Below, piece after piece: positions 1 to 11,802 of a DNA stretch of 64,000 nt. Below the pieces are notes generated by a model. That model had not been told where the DNA came from, did no database searches, and worked only from the letters and a program-made list of their open reading frames with translations. The stretch is taken from positions 94,382,797 through 94,446,796 of the forward strand of contig OX465580.1 in NCBI GenBank assembly GCA_950022655.1, given 5' to 3'. Source of the stretch: Alentia gelatinosa (lineage: Eukaryota; Annelida; Polychaeta; Phyllodocida; Polynoidae). The stretch's first letter is position 1, and the number at the start of each line of letters is the position of its first letter. The position numbers and the translations under genes were made by a program.

Positions 1-245
1 ATCACCACTACAAACCCTATACTGTCAATAGCAACATCGCCACTAACAACCCTAAGCCGTCAATGGCACCAATACCACCACCAACCATGTACCTTCTATA
101 CTACCATCACCACTACCAACCCTATACCTTCAATAACGCAATCACCACTACAAACCCTATATCTTCAATAGCATCAAGGCCCTGACAAACCCTATACCCC
201 CAATGGTATCTTCACACTACCATCCTCATATTACAAACATCCTCA
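1..245. repeat. Degenerate minisatellite, about 36-bp period
   Basis: A phrase close to CACTACAAACCCTATAC followed by TTCAATAGCA recurs roughly every 33-37 bases (near positions 12, 49, 118, 154 and 187) with many substitutions. It is an old, diverged tandem repeat cut by the window edge. No coding potential is seen. Confidence 0.6.
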
Positions 246-1902
246 TATTCCTACTATCCCCAGACCATTTTTGACACTGCTAATAACTGCAACATCGCAA
301 AAACCATTACATATTCCACGATGTCTCGCTGAGCTTTACCCCCACCCCCACCCCCGCAACACACACACACCTTCATCAACGCCCCCACAACACGATGCAC
401 ACGGCTGGGCGGGTGGACGGCAGCCGGGTAGGAGGCTTCCCAGGTGGGCATTGCTCCATACCACCTGTTTGACGGGGCGGGCGGGGCCGGGACCGGAGCC
501 GGGGACACGTGGCGGTCTGCCCTCCGCTGACCCCTCTACCTGCCCGCCGTGTTTACCTGTCCGTCCGGTCACCGGGGTGGTCTCACCCCTCACAAAGGTC
601 AATTTTCTCACGGTTTAATTGACGCCCGGCACGCTGGAGTCCCCGGCTGTGGTGTCTGTGAGTGTTTTTGTTTTTTTGGTGGGTTTTTTATAAAAAAAAA
701 TTGGGGGGAGTACGTTCCGGGTGAGACTGAAAGTAACGTGGTCATATGTATGAGGTGTGGTTCATACATAATTATGATGATTACGTTCATTATTTTGTGT
801 ATATTCTTGTGTAAGATCCGTAGAAACTAAATAATTTCAGTATGTTTGAAACACCAATGGACAGACCAAGTAGAACGTATTATTTAAGATAACTTGCTGG
901 CATATTGTATATAGTCACATAGATAACTCAAGCTTTGCTAAATCTGATTTTCTATTACATTTTATTGAAAATAAAAGGAATTTCGTCATCAGTTGGTGAT
1001 GTGATTACAGATCATCTACATATAGCATTCCACCATTTTTCTATATTCATATCTGTTCGTCTGAAATATTTTAAAAAAATCATAGTCCTATGGTTTGGAT
1101 GTTTTTACCTCTATAATTACTAGGGTAGAAACAGTGTTATTTACTGTATATTTCACTGAACGAGAATTTCCTGATGCATCCTGGTTGTCTGTGACATTTT
1201 CTTCATCACGTGTATCCGTGGGCTCGCCACATACAGTGTGGCTTTGATAATACATGAAAACAGGGGCAAGAGAAACACCGGGGCAAACCCCCTTTCATCC
1301 GAAGTGGGAACCACTGAGCAATAGCCTAGTCATGTTTATCTAAGTGATTTCAATAAAGATCACTTTCATGTGTTGCATTTTGTGGGTGTTTTGCCGACAG
1401 AAAATCTGTGACCTCGGGCCAAAAATGGGGGTTCACGGGGACTCACAGAGTCTCCCCATGAAGTGACATCCAATGAAGCATCAAGAAATACTAGACGGAC
1501 TAGTCACCACTTCTTGTGGGGTGCTACAAAGGGGAGTTTACTAAGCTGAGAGACAATGCCAGATTTTCTTGTCAGTTATATTAGCCAACACACATCCACG
1601 GGATGACTGTTTTATATTTACCAGAACCTATGCTATACCTGCTACAGACAGGTTTATTCAGTTTGCCACCAGAATACACACTAAATGTTACTGTATAAAG
1701 AAAAAATTGGTTGTATACATACACATGAGATGAGGTGAAGCGACATGGTTGGAACTATGTTGTGGTTTGGAACAGTGACGAAACCAGCCCTATATCAATG
1801 ATACCCCTCCTTTTTTATTGGTAGCGCCACTATGAAACAGAAATTATAACAAAATAGTGTATAGCAAAACCATGATGCTATCAATAAGGAAACTTGAACA
1901 AC

Positions 1903-1937
1903 ACCAACACCAACAACAACAACAACAACAACAATAA
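1903..1937. repeat. (CAA)n microsatellite
   Basis: An imperfect run of ACAACA trinucleotides with a CACCAACACC lead-in. It is a simple repeat with no gene context. Confidence 0.8.
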
Positions 1938-2277
1938 AAACAACTCCATAAACAGAAGAAGAGGTTTAGAACTGATATATTTTGCAGACTTTCTTTGGCA
2001 CATGTATGCAGGGAGGTTATTACTGGTAGGTCTGAGAGGCATGAGTGTATAAGTGAGCAATATGAATATTTTAATTTTTTTTTCTAAATAACAACATTTC
2101 AGTATTATTTATTAGATATTCACGCACACATGTCAACACACTAAGAGGTTGTCTGCCATTTCAAATCGTCAATAGAAGAGTAGTACCTATAATAGTAGTC
2201 TCCTGGCCAAGTTTGGATTCCATAAACCGTTCTACAGTAATACACCCACAACAAGCTTCGGATCACATACTATGAAG

Positions 2278-2516
2278 AGACGTCACGAGTTTGAGTCTGA
2301 GTTTACTGAGAAGACTCGTGCAATTACAGAGCCAACAAAATGTGTGACATAAATCAAATTTAACTCAAACGAGTGGCGTCTAGATTTTATCCTACCCCAT
2401 TTCCACATTTCTTCAGCATCAGAAAGTAGTGACATAAACAACACTTTATGTCACACCCGTGACATAAAGAAATCCATGTTAAGCCTATGGAGTTTTTTTA
2501 TTAGGGGTAGGATAAA
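2278..2516 (-). mobile_element. Foldback element with inverted octamers, copy 1
   Basis: Two modules lie side by side. Module one (2385-2516) is bounded by inverted termini TTTTATCCTACCCC and GGGGTAGGATAAA. Module two (2278-2381) is an imperfect palindrome with 19-base arms. The octamer GTGACATA or its complement TATGTCAC occurs at 2344-2351, 2429-2436, 2447-2454 and 2459-2466. On the minus strand the order is terminal module, then palindrome, the same as the copy at 17789-18092. The shared flank TAAGCCTATGGA (complement TCCATAGGCTTA) proves common descent. It has no coding capacity, so it resembles a non-autonomous DNA element. No target duplication was identified. Confidence 0.65.
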
Positions 2517-5500
2517 CGTTCTTGCAGTCTCTACCTGGTCTAAATTAAATGCCCAAGACACATATAGCAATGTTTTCCTGCGAATGTATACCTCAGGTAG
2601 GCACATCGCAGATGAAATATCCAATACGCTAGATACAAAATAACAAACGTTTCATTAACGATCTAGTCCGTCTATGTAAGGGGTTGTACACTAATTACAG
2701 ATGAAACACGTTAGTGTAGTGTACACCTCTAGCTATATGTTCCTAGTAAAACATTAGGGCCGACGTACCAGGTCCGTTATCGCTGACGAAGGGACTGAAA
2801 TCAAAAGGTGTGTAGGGCTTTAATGCAATCCTCATGGCGAACTGATGGCATCCCTACCACCAGTAGCGCCCCCTGCCATGATTCGAAACCCCTTGAGACC
2901 CATCTGACAAATCGCCCCCAGCCTTTTCCTGCCTGCCAGGGGGGCTTTATAACAGGCCTGGTTCTGATACACACTGACAGGGGGCGCTGGGTCCTGCTGT
3001 CACGTGACTGGGGTCCTAGCTGCTGGCTGACAGCGGACACGTTTCTGACAGATGCTCCAAGCTGGTCACTAGCAACATTTTCATGTACATTCATATTATA
3101 CACATGGTCAGTTTTATACAGACTTGCCTGTGGTGGCCAAGCAAGACAGCAGTGGTTCTCTTTCTCTTAATGTATCCATCCTTTTTCCCCAGGGAATTCC
3201 TATTGTATTGTATTGTCCATCGTTATATTTTGTTCATGGGAAACATGGAAGAACGCCCCTTGATAGGGTGATATGTATGTCCTTTTTCATGAATGATAAA
3301 AACGAAATGGCCCGCCTCTTAATGAAACAATGACAGTACACTTCTTCCAAAAGGTCATTACTTAATACGATTTTTGATTGAATCACAAAATTCTAGAATT
3401 ACTCACTCCGCATTGTGAAAACAAACTTGTCTGCTGAAACATTCGCATTTGCTTACGTAAAATCTAATTAGATCAACCGCCCCTCATTTAAACACGATGG
3501 GGGAACTCATTCTTAAATTGGGCTAACGCAAAACTGTTTGTGTATGCTTATTAGTGTCCCTTATGTTTAATATAAGCTCTATTGCATTCCACTGGAATAC
3601 CATATACATTTATCTTTTTAACCTCTTCTTTGTCTTCATGCATCCTCTTTATTAAATTCCAAGGACTGTAACATTGTTTCATGGCTCATGTGGATGCAAT
3701 AAACAGCTTCCTTTCATGACTGATTGCTAAAGAGTGTTGGACATTTTACATATTAAGATATGCTAAACTAGAGGACAGCTGTATGGAATAGAGATAGAAA
3801 AGGGAATGCTATGGGAGTGACTCTGCACCATATACTATTGATATATCAAATGATACATGAATTGAATGTCAATTTTGAGTCATATGGGGTTCGACCGACA
3901 AGACAGTATAGATATAAGGCAGTGGTAATTCAACTTTTCACTCAGCAAAACACATTACATATACACGTATTTTTGTACAAAATAATATGCCCGGACTCCA
4001 TATCTTGATAATCTCTATTATATAAATGTTTGGTGAGCTGGTGGGAGGTGGGAGGTCGGACATATAAGCAGAGGGTCAGATTCTTACCTCATTAGTGCCT
4101 TGGGAAGGGTGGGGGCTGCGGGTCCAACACCGACCCCCAGGGGAGGTACACCTGTCATAATGAAATATATGAGGCGAGAAAATTAAACACCTACTGTCAC
4201 GAGGCCCGACGGGCGGTCATTAATATGTCACCCGCCCGCAAGAGGGGGCGCCAAGCCAGTTCTGGCCAATAGGAAAAAAAGACATGAACATACAGGAGGG
4301 ACCCTGCCTCCTGGAGGGAAAACATGACAAAAAATCAACAGCTGCAGAGAATTGACATCATCCAGCCCACTCCATTACAAATGTTTGCTTCTTAGAATCA
4401 GATCAAATGTCCACTTAAAGTAATCGGAATTTATAGGATCAGGGATAGCGAGAATAAAGATATAGATATATACATGTATAGCAGGAAGTCAGTCTAGAGA
4501 TGAACAGGGTAGGCATAACATAATGTCCCACCAACTATTACGATAACTTCCTCGACCGAAGCTATATATGTCGCTTTTTGTTGCTTTACATATACGTGGA
4601 GATTGGTTGCTATAAACATGTCAATTCTCCTCTCTGAACTAAATTTGTCTCAGAGAGCAAAAACAATATCTGCCGGAAATATTTCCAATGCGAACTTAAC
4701 CGCTCAAAGGTCGATATGTGAATATACCCAGGATTGAGTTGTTGAAATGACTTGATAATATATCTAGAAGTGTGTGGAATAGTTTGGTAGGTGTTAATAT
4801 CAATCTAGATAAAGGCTGCGCTTTAAATCGAAGGCAATTCAATCATAAATTCATGTATCTAGGAACATCCGCTTCCAATCGAGTATAGGCCGAAGCTATA
4901 TAGATGATTAGACCGAATGGACACAGTACAGAAAAATTAGTGAAATAATTAAAGCTGAGTACAACAATAATGAACCGAGTCACATGCAGCCATGACACAC
5001 CAGGACCAATTACTGTTCATTATGTGTAACTGTCCTCATGATTTTGATTAATTTGCTCCGCAATTGTGTATCATATGTGTTAGGAACCTGTATGAGTTGG
5101 TTATAGAATGCAACGACTATATATATAAGAAAATGATATATTATCCGTGTTTGGAAATTGTCACGCTAGCAAGACAAACGTGAATATGGTAAGGTAACCA
5201 TTGAGTTAGATGCTGCAGTCAAAATCTGCAATAGTTGCAAAAAAAGCTATGTCTTGTCTTCACATCTAGCGTTTTACATTCTCCATTCTTTTTCTTGATT
5301 GATGTCCGCCATTTAGGTTAGTAATATCTCCAATATTTGGGGTATATTTTAAATTTCATTTCTTCTTAGGAAATTGATAATGAACCTTTATTTCACCTTC
5401 TACATGGTGTACATGTATTTATCTTTGTATGGGCGTATCCTTCCAATATTACTCAAGCGCTGAGCGAGAAATACGGACACTGCGCGACAAGAAGCATGTC

Positions 5501-6945
5501 AGAAACATAGGCGTTCTATTTGCGTAGCAGACGCCGGCGAACAATATGAACGTAAGTATAACAAAATATCAGAAAACGCGTCGTTTAGTGGTATTTACGC
5601 CAGGATGGAACCGTGGATAATCTTGGAGTCTCGTCATATGCGAAGGCCGCTGGTTCCAATCAATCCATAAAGCAGCAGACGGATGCAATTTTGAGGTCCA
5701 GCCATGAACATGAATAACGTAGAAAATATCTCATTTTATGTCTATTTCATTCTCCTCTGAGATGACAACAACGGCGGTAGCAACTTGATGGAGTCTTATC
5801 GGGCCTTTTTTAATTATCCCCGAGCGATGAGCTCCTCTAAACATGTGTCCGTTCACGAGTTGCTCGTCCTTTTGTGCACGCGGGTGGTTTAGCATATTAT
5901 CGCCCACTTTATCAGTCCCCGTCAGCGCGCAGGCGCCGGCGCGTTGAGAAAACCAAAGCCCTCAACACTCGTCCGCATTCCTGGCGCGCACCGAGCTGCG
6001 GCCATCGACGGCCTCGTTGGCCATTAATTAGGTGCCAATTGCCTAATCTGAGGCAAAACATGTGGGATTAGGAAAGGCCCGATAGACGCTAGGTGGTTTT
6101 AATTTGCCTACAGGCGGTGTCATCATCAGTGCCAATGATGGCGTCAGACAGGGAGCGTCTATCCTGAAGGGAGAGGGGGGATGGCGGGTAAGAGTTGGTA
6201 ATAACCCCACACACACATCATAACTGTAGAAAACCTCCGCTAGATTGAATTCCGCCTGATATACCTCCTTCTACATTATGTATGGGTTCACGATTGTTCC
6301 CCAAACACACCACAATCGCACATGCCTCACCGAACGCCGATTAAAAGGAAATAAACAGGGAGTTGTGTCAGGACATGCCGGGAACCATAGGAGCCACCAG
6401 ATAACGGATGTGGCGCCATTAGTGATGTAACGTGCCGCTAGGTGGGGGCCTCCACGAGGACAAGCTTGTCACGTGAAAGCAGTCGAGAGCATGGTGACGG
6501 GGTTTGTTTGAGGGTAATCACAGCAAGGTGGCTCGCCATGGAGCAACTCGCTGTTTGTTTGGGTTAGAGCTGCTTGTACAATATCAAGCTGAGCAACTGG
6601 ACCACAGTAAATCACAAGTATCTCTCGCGGAAATGTGCCAACCTCCCCTTTTTGGGGGTTACCAAGAGTGATTCTTGGCATGCGGGCTTTATTTGAATTT
6701 GATTCCACCAGAAGGAGATTAACTCAGCGATAAATTAATTTTTTCTGGTCCTTTTTTCCACGATTGGCCACCGATCTTTTCTCATAATACCAGTGAGCTT
6801 TCATTAAGTAGAGGCATCAGTCACGGACAGTAAGAAATTCATGAGCCTCAACTCCCACTATCCGAATTGCAATGATCCTGATATCTATAATGTCCATTGG
6901 TGCACCCCTGATCCTTCCCACTACCTGTCACCTTTTGAATCACAT

Positions 6946-7211
6946 TGTAATCATTGTAATGATGTTAACAATGTCATAATTGGTGATCCTAATAATATGT
7001 GCATAATTTATATGTTAGTGTGGGTTACTTCAGCAGCCCGGGGGAGTACTGCTGGTGCGTTGCCTTGGAAACCATCTCCATAGAGACGCTGGTAGCCGGT
7101 GAGCTGCTGGCAGGAGAAATGATAATAAAGCTTCAGTATGAACTCAGCAGCGAAAGGCGTTGGTCTTGTTCCTTGAGTAGGTTTGCACTCACTTACAGCG
7201 GGGACTTTACA
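6946..7211 (+). repeat. 5' LTR
   Basis: A 266-bp direct repeat, TGTAATCATTG at the start and GGGACTTTACA at the end, identical by eye to 14123-14388. A TATA-like TTTATATG lies near 7007-7014, and the polyadenylation hexamer AATAAA is at 7124-7129. U3, R and U5 are therefore all very short, as expected for this length class. Confidence 0.95.
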
Positions 7212-7281
7212 TTGGCGAGCTTGCCAGGATTTCATTTACCAGAAACAAGACACTCGTAAAGTCTCCGACTAAAGAGACATC
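7212..7281 (+). promoter_or_regulatory. Primer binding site and gag leader
   Basis: One base after the 5' LTR the sequence TGGCGAGCTTGCCAGGA (7213-7229) begins. The TGG complements the CCA end of a tRNA, and the following AGGATTTC resembles the complement of a T-arm, so this is the minus-strand primer site. I cannot say which tRNA is used. The 52-base remainder leads to the gag ATG at 7282 in the context ACATCATGG. Confidence 0.75.
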
Positions 7282-8472
7282 ATGGCAGACCAACAGCCTG
7301 ACGATGACGCGGACAGGTTAAGGTTGGATTTGGATGTCAATAGGGAAACGAGAGACAATCTTAAGATGTATTCCAAATCCATAGGACGGTGCAATGGGGT
7401 GAACAAAGAAAATCTGCGCGAATGGCTGGAAGCAGTGGGATATACCAAACGAATGACGGGTGCGAGCCAAACACTAGTGATACAGATGGTCGGGTACCTG
7501 GCCCAAGGTGGATTGGCCACGTTTATTGAGACAATGCTCAGCAGTTGGAACGAGGAAGACATTTCCTGGGAAAAGCTGGAAGAAGAAATTTCGAAAACAT
7601 ATCTCGGAGAGGATGAGAAGAAATACCTGCGCCTCAAGGTAGACAGGATGGCTCAGTTGGAAGGCGAATCTGTGAGAGATTATGGGGTACGGTTTTCGGA
7701 AGCGGTACGCATAGCGTACGAAGAAGACCAGTTGAGCGAAATCCTGAATAAGGAAAGAGTAATTGACGCCTTCATCGACGGACTGTCAGACCGCTTGGTG
7801 CAGTCCAATGCGGATATGCAAAACCCTTCATCGCTCGAAGAAGCTGTGAAATTCGCTTGTCGTGCGAGTAAGGCAACAGAAAGGCGAGGGAGAAGATCTA
7901 AGACAGAAGAGGAAAATGCCATGGCTGCGGCGAGTGAGTCTGGAAGTAAAAACAAGAACAAAGACGGTGACGGGGGAAAGCCTAAGGACCCAATGAATGA
8001 ACTGTGTCATCTTATGAAATCACTACAACAAACCCTCAAAAGCGTGGATAAGAGAATCGAAGGGAAGGAAAATATGGCGGCAGTTGGGGCAACGACACCG
8101 ACGAAGACGGAGGAGAAGAACATGGCCGGCGTCGGAAACAATCAGGGCCCCGCCAATGTCGCGGATCCCGCGGCCCGTCAGCCACAAGGAGGAACCTCGG
8201 CTCCGATAGTGTATCAATTCAATGCGCCGGTAACCAGAGGACGAGGACGGGGACGAGGTCGTGGGAGAGGACGAGGCAGAGGAAACGGCTATCGAGGAAA
8301 TCAAAACAACGGAAATGGATCGGGACGAGGACCAAGAGGACCGTGTTTCACTTGCGGGAACTACGGACACTTTGCTCGGGATTGTCACGTCTACCAAGAT
8401 AATACCCAGGGAGGAATGGAGACATTCCAGGAATTCCAACCTGAGGAATCGGCATTCTATTCGGGAAACTGA
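7282..8472 (+). CDS. gag: Gag polyprotein of the LTR element
   Basis: A 396-residue structural protein, intact. The N-terminal two thirds is helical and charged, as in Ty3/gypsy capsid regions. A basic arginine-glycine repeat (RG units, about residues 314-330) precedes one CCHC zinc knuckle, C-x2-C-x4-H-x4-C, beginning at residue 355 (CFTCGNYGHFARDC), which binds the RNA genome. The start is the first ATG after the leader. The ORF ends at TGA 8470-8472, directly after the heptamer GGGAAAC, and pol lies in the -1 frame. It is expressed from the LTR promoter together with pol. Confidence 0.9.
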   Translation: MADQQPDDDADRLRLDLDVNRETRDNLKMYSKSIGRCNGVNKENLREWLEAVGYTKRMTGASQTLVIQMVGYLAQGGLATFIETMLSSWNEEDISWEKLEEEISKTYLGEDEKKYLRLKVDRMAQLEGESVRDYGVRFSEAVRIAYEEDQLSEILNKERVIDAFIDGLSDRLVQSNADMQNPSSLEEAVKFACRASKATERRGRRSKTEEENAMAAASESGSKNKNKDGDGGKPKDPMNELCHLMKSLQQTLKSVDKRIEGKENMAAVGATTPTKTEEKNMAGVGNNQGPANVADPAARQPQGGTSAPIVYQFNAPVTRGRGRGRGRGRGRGRGNGYRGNQNNGNGSGRGPRGPCFTCGNYGHFARDCHVYQDNTQGGMETFQEFQPEESAFYSGN

Positions 8473-9680
8473 ACGGTGCGCCGGATGGCAGAGTGAATAT
8501 CCGAATGGACATCGGAGAAAGGGAGTATATCGCTCTAGCCGATTCTGGCGCATGTCGATCGATGATGAAATGCTCGGTGGTCGAGGAACTGTGTGGGAAA
8601 AGTGTTAAGGAAATGGACCTGATGCAGGGTGAGCGTTTGAAATCTCTATCTGGACATGTCATTGATACTGAGGGGGTATGCATGATCAATCTGTTGGGCG
8701 AATCCATCCCTTTTTATGTGGTAAAGGAAATGGGACATGATATGCTGTTGGGCATTGATGCTTTGGGTATATTAGGCGCGCACATCGATTGCGGCAACAA
8801 AACCATAACGTTGAAAAATAGAGAATATAAATGGGGACCAGAAAGCGGGGGAGAACGCTATGTTGAAGGTATTCTGAACGAATTAGACGAGTGGCGTTTG
8901 AAATTCCCAGAGGTTTTCTCGGGAAAGATCGATCCACATTTTAGGAGGAAGGGGGTACAAATGACCATAGATACTGCCGGTCACGACCCGGTCCACCAGA
9001 AACCTTACAGGGTACCGTTGCAGAAACGCAAAATGGTCGAAGAAGAAATAAGGGGACTCCTACAGAAAGACATAATCAGGCCCAGTCAAAGCCCGTGGTC
9101 CTCGCCCGTTCTTTTAGTGCCGAAATCCGATGGATCAGTCAGGTGTGTGGTAGATTATAGAAAAGTTAACGATATAAGCAAAAAGGATGCCCACCCAATG
9201 CCCCAGGTGCTTGATATATTTGACCAACTCCATGGATCTAAAATGTTCTCGACCATTGATCTCAAATCGGCCTATTGGCAAATCCCCATCGATCCGAAGA
9301 GTAGGGAAAAAACGGCTATGGCTACGCATATGGGTCTCTTTGAATGGAATGTCATGCCTTTCGGGTTAGCCAACAGTGGCGCAGTCTGGCAGAGATATAT
9401 TAATTCGGTGTTGTCCCCTTTGATTTCGAAATCGGTATTGGTATATCTAGATGATATAATTGTGTTCTCCAAGGATGAAGCCGAACACACCCGACATTTA
9501 GAAGAAGTAATGACATTGTTGGCGCAAAACCATTTGACGGCAAACCCTGATAAGTGTACTTTTCGACGGACGGAGATCAAACTGTTAGGGTACATTGTGA
9601 GCACTGAGGGCGTGTCGCCCGATCCCGAGAAAACGAAGGCAATAAGAGAAATGCCGCCACCACAATGTATAAAAGACGTC
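8445..9680 (+). CDS. pol: Pol, part 1: protease and reverse transcriptase
   Basis: The frame is open from 8445 and is entered by -1 frameshifting; no ATG is needed, and the first GTG is at 8493. The aspartic protease has the active-site triad DSG (8541-8549, context ALADSGA) and a later LLGIDALG. Reverse transcriptase follows: RCVVDYRKVND, STIDLKSAYWQIPI, MPFGLANSG and the catalytic YLDD at 9444-9455 (VLVYLDDIIVFSK), then KLLGYIVS of the thumb. Family homology stops at about 9680; the frame runs on as nonsense to a stop at 9777-9779. The RT palm looks intact, but the segment joining it to RNase H is missing. Confidence 0.92.
8463..8469 (+). promoter_or_regulatory. -1 ribosomal frameshift slippery heptamer GGGAAAC
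   Basis: Read in the gag frame this is G GGA AAC followed at once by the TGA stop, the exact X XXY YYZ phase needed for simultaneous slippage into the -1 frame. The pol frame is open from 8445 and runs on with GGG AAA CTG AAC. A small hairpin (TCCGA pairing with TCGGA around 8500-8515) lies downstream, but no pseudoknot was worked out. GGGAAAC is a known retroviral slippery site. Confidence 0.85.
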
Positions 9681-9690
9681 GAGATGGGCG
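9681..9690 (+). other. Deletion junction inside pol
   Basis: On the left, frame 0 reads the RT thumb end (IKDV). On the right, frame 1 picks up the RNase H motif VIEKEAYAVVWAL. In related Ty3/gypsy pols roughly 120 residues separate these motifs, including the RNase H residues that coordinate metal. So about 350-370 bases are missing, with a frame change. The missing part is not reconstructed here. Confidence 0.8.
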
Positions 9691-11796
9691 GTTATCGAGA
9701 AGGAAGCCTATGCAGTGGTGTGGGCCCTAGAGAAATTCAAACCGTACATTTGGGGATCCATTCTATCCATCGTAACTGATCACCGTCCCCTTGTTAATTT
9801 ATTCAAAACAAAGATTAACAATTCCAAAATCCAAAGATGGGCCATTACATTGGCGGAATATGGGGCGCCGATAGAATACCGAAAGGGGAGCCAAAACGTA
9901 AGGGCCGATATGTTATCGAGACCGCCGAGGCAGAGGGATAGATTGCAGGGTGCGGTGATGTGGGATTTCTGGGAACACAGCAAGTTAAGTCCTACAGAGG
10001 TCAAGAAGGGACAGACGAAAATGCGGGAAAGACGGTGGGCCGAGCAGGGTAGAGGACGTTTTGTAATACACAATGGGATAGTATATTCATTAGGGAAGAA
10101 AGGGGGAAATGACGATAAACCACGGTTAGTGGTGCCCAGGTCCCTAACGGATGAAGTAATCGTGCAAGCCCACGAAGAAATGGGACACATGGGAGTCGAA
10201 AAAACCATGAAACGATTAGATGAGCAATTTTGGTGGAACGGCATGGCTCGACAAGTTTTTGTACAACTTGAAAAGTGCGCTGTATGCAACGCTCACAGAA
10301 CGAAAAGACTATTCCCGCCCGCGTCAAATATGCCCATACCTACACGGCCGGGTGAAATCATGGGTATGGATCTTATTGGTCCAATGCCAATGTCCGAGAA
10401 TGGGAACCGGTACTGCCTGATGATTATAGACCATTGTTCGGGATGGGCCGAAGCGGAACCAATCCCCGACAAATCCGCTGAATCAGTGTTCAGGGTTCTA
10501 TTCGATAAATACGTGCCCCGCTACGGTGCACCGGCGATTATGATATGTGACAGGGGGTGTGAATTCAAAAACCACACAGTGGAAACGTACCTGAACAAAT
10601 TGGGTACCAAGGTACACTATACTACTAGCTATCACCCTCAATCGAACGGGAAGACGGAACGATTCAATCGAACCATAAAGTCTATCCTCGCCAAATTAGT
10701 AGATGCCAGGGCAAATAGGTGGGAGAGTGCTTTAGGACCAGCCCTTATGGCACATCGAAGAGCCGTGTCGGCGGCTACGGGGTATTCGCCCTATTTCCTA
10801 CAGTATGGCAGGGAACCCATTCCCGTTGCGGCTAATCTGGGAGGGGCCTCACACGAATCATTCACAGCCATTCTGGACGACAGATTAAAGGCGATGAAAC
10901 AAGCATACGTAATAGTCAAGAACAACTTAGAATCCCAACAAAAGAGGAACAAAGATAGGTTAGACAGGCGTCCCCGGGCGGTTCCTTTAGAAAAAGGGAA
11001 TTACGTATTGCTGTTCCAGCCAGCTGCGGCTCCTTTAGATCCGCGATTTCAAAGTGGATTTGTAGTTATCGGGACCAATGGCGTTACCGCCGCGATTAGA
11101 GGGCCGGACGGAAAGATACAAACTGTAAATGTAGATCGTTTGCGTCTAGACAAAAACCCGGTAGACTCAAAGAATATGAACAAGGCACTAGGGGTACGTG
11201 CCAGAGCGCGAAATCTCAGAACCTATCCCAACGATACGCGTAGATACGGGGAAGCCTTATCGAGGGGAACGTTAAGGAGAGGAACAGGTGGGATCGCAGC
11301 AGGCCGGAAGGGCGGGCCTCGGGCACAAGCTAACGAACCCTCTAGGAACCGATTTGAGAGATCGGACGTAGATACGGGGGTGTCCGACAGAAACTCGGAA
11401 AGACATGGGAACGGCCGAGGGACCGATAGCGACGGGGATTCTGAGTACGATTCCGATTGGCTCGGAACGCGAACCCACACATTGCGAAAGGGGATAAACG
11501 TTGAAAGGGAGGATAGTGGGCGCGAACATCTGTATGGGGGCGAACCAGATGTTGAAAGCAATGATGATGATGAATACATCCTTCCAGATGGCTCAAAGGG
11601 AGCCGATGATGATACGAGGGCGGGATCCCGACAAATAGATGGTGGACAAGAGGGAACGGGGGTGAATGGAGCGACTGGAGGAGTACGCGATAACCAGGCG
11701 GGAAAAGCCGGCGCTGGTCGCTCCACAATCGTGCTGCCATACGCTGGCCCTTCACTACGGTCTGGTAGGCAGACAGTGAAGTACCGATTGAAATAG
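9691..11796 (+). CDS. pol: Pol, part 2: RNase H remnant and integrase
   Basis: It is open to TAG 11794-11796; the first ATG is at 9715. Numbering from that ATG: residues 1-70 are the C-terminal part of RNase H (TDHRPL with D22, ADMLSRP with D65). The integrase zinc-binding HHCC has H153, H158, C188 and C191. The D,D(35)E core has D219 (MGMDL), D279 (ICDRG) and E315 (NGKTERFNRT). After the integrase SH3-like region comes an unusual tail of about 230 residues rich in Arg, Gly, Asp and Ser, ending near the motif SLRSGRQTVKYRLK. No chromodomain is evident. Integrase looks complete; RNase H is not. Confidence 0.9.
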   Translation, partial: VIEKEAYAVVWALEKFKPYIWGSILSIVTDHRPLVNLFKTKINNSKIQRWAITLAEYGAPIEYRKGSQNVRADMLSRPPRQRDRLQGAVMWDFWEHSKLSPTEVKKGQTKMRERRWAEQGRGRFVIHNGIVYSLGKKGGNDDKPRLVVPRSLTDEVIVQAHEEMGHMGVEKTMKRLDEQFWWNGMARQVFVQLEKCAVCNAHRTKRLFPPASNMPIPTRPGEIMGMDLIGPMPMSENGNRYCLMIIDHCSGWAEAEPIPDKSAESVFRVLFDKYVPRYGAPAIMICDRGCEFKNHTVETYLNKLGTKVHYTTSYHPQSNGKTERFNRTIKSILAKLVDARANRWESALGPALMAHRRAVSAATGYSPYFLQYGREPIPVAANLGGASHESFTAILDDRLKAMKQAYVIVKNNLESQQKRNKDRLDRRPRAVPLEKGNYVLLFQPAAAPLDPRFQSGFVVIGTNGVTAAIRGPDGKIQTVNVDRLRLDKNPVDSKNMNKALGVRARARNLRTYPNDTRRYGEALSRGTLRRGTGGIAAGRKGGPRAQANEPSRNRFERSDVDTGVSDRNSERHGNGRGTDSDGDSEYDSDWLGTRTHTLRKGINVEREDSGREHLYGGEPDVESNDDDEYILPDGSKGADDDTRAGSRQIDGGQEGTGVNGATGGVRDNQAGKAGAGRSTIVLPYAGPSLRSGRQTVKYRLK

Positions 11797-11802
11797 TCAT
11801 AC

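Larger units (their letters stand above)
246..6945. other. Intergenic region without recognised genes
   Basis: No ORF here resembles a known protein. The stretch includes a CA/CCCCA-rich patch at 340-375, a (CAA)n microsatellite around 1903-1937, the foldback element at 2278-2516, two CTCF-like motifs near 2861-2990, and a GC-rich patch at about 5870-6010. A compact segment at about 6020-6055 has homeodomain-type TAAT sites in an unusually ordered context and might be a conserved non-coding element; this is only a guess. Confidence 0.5.
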
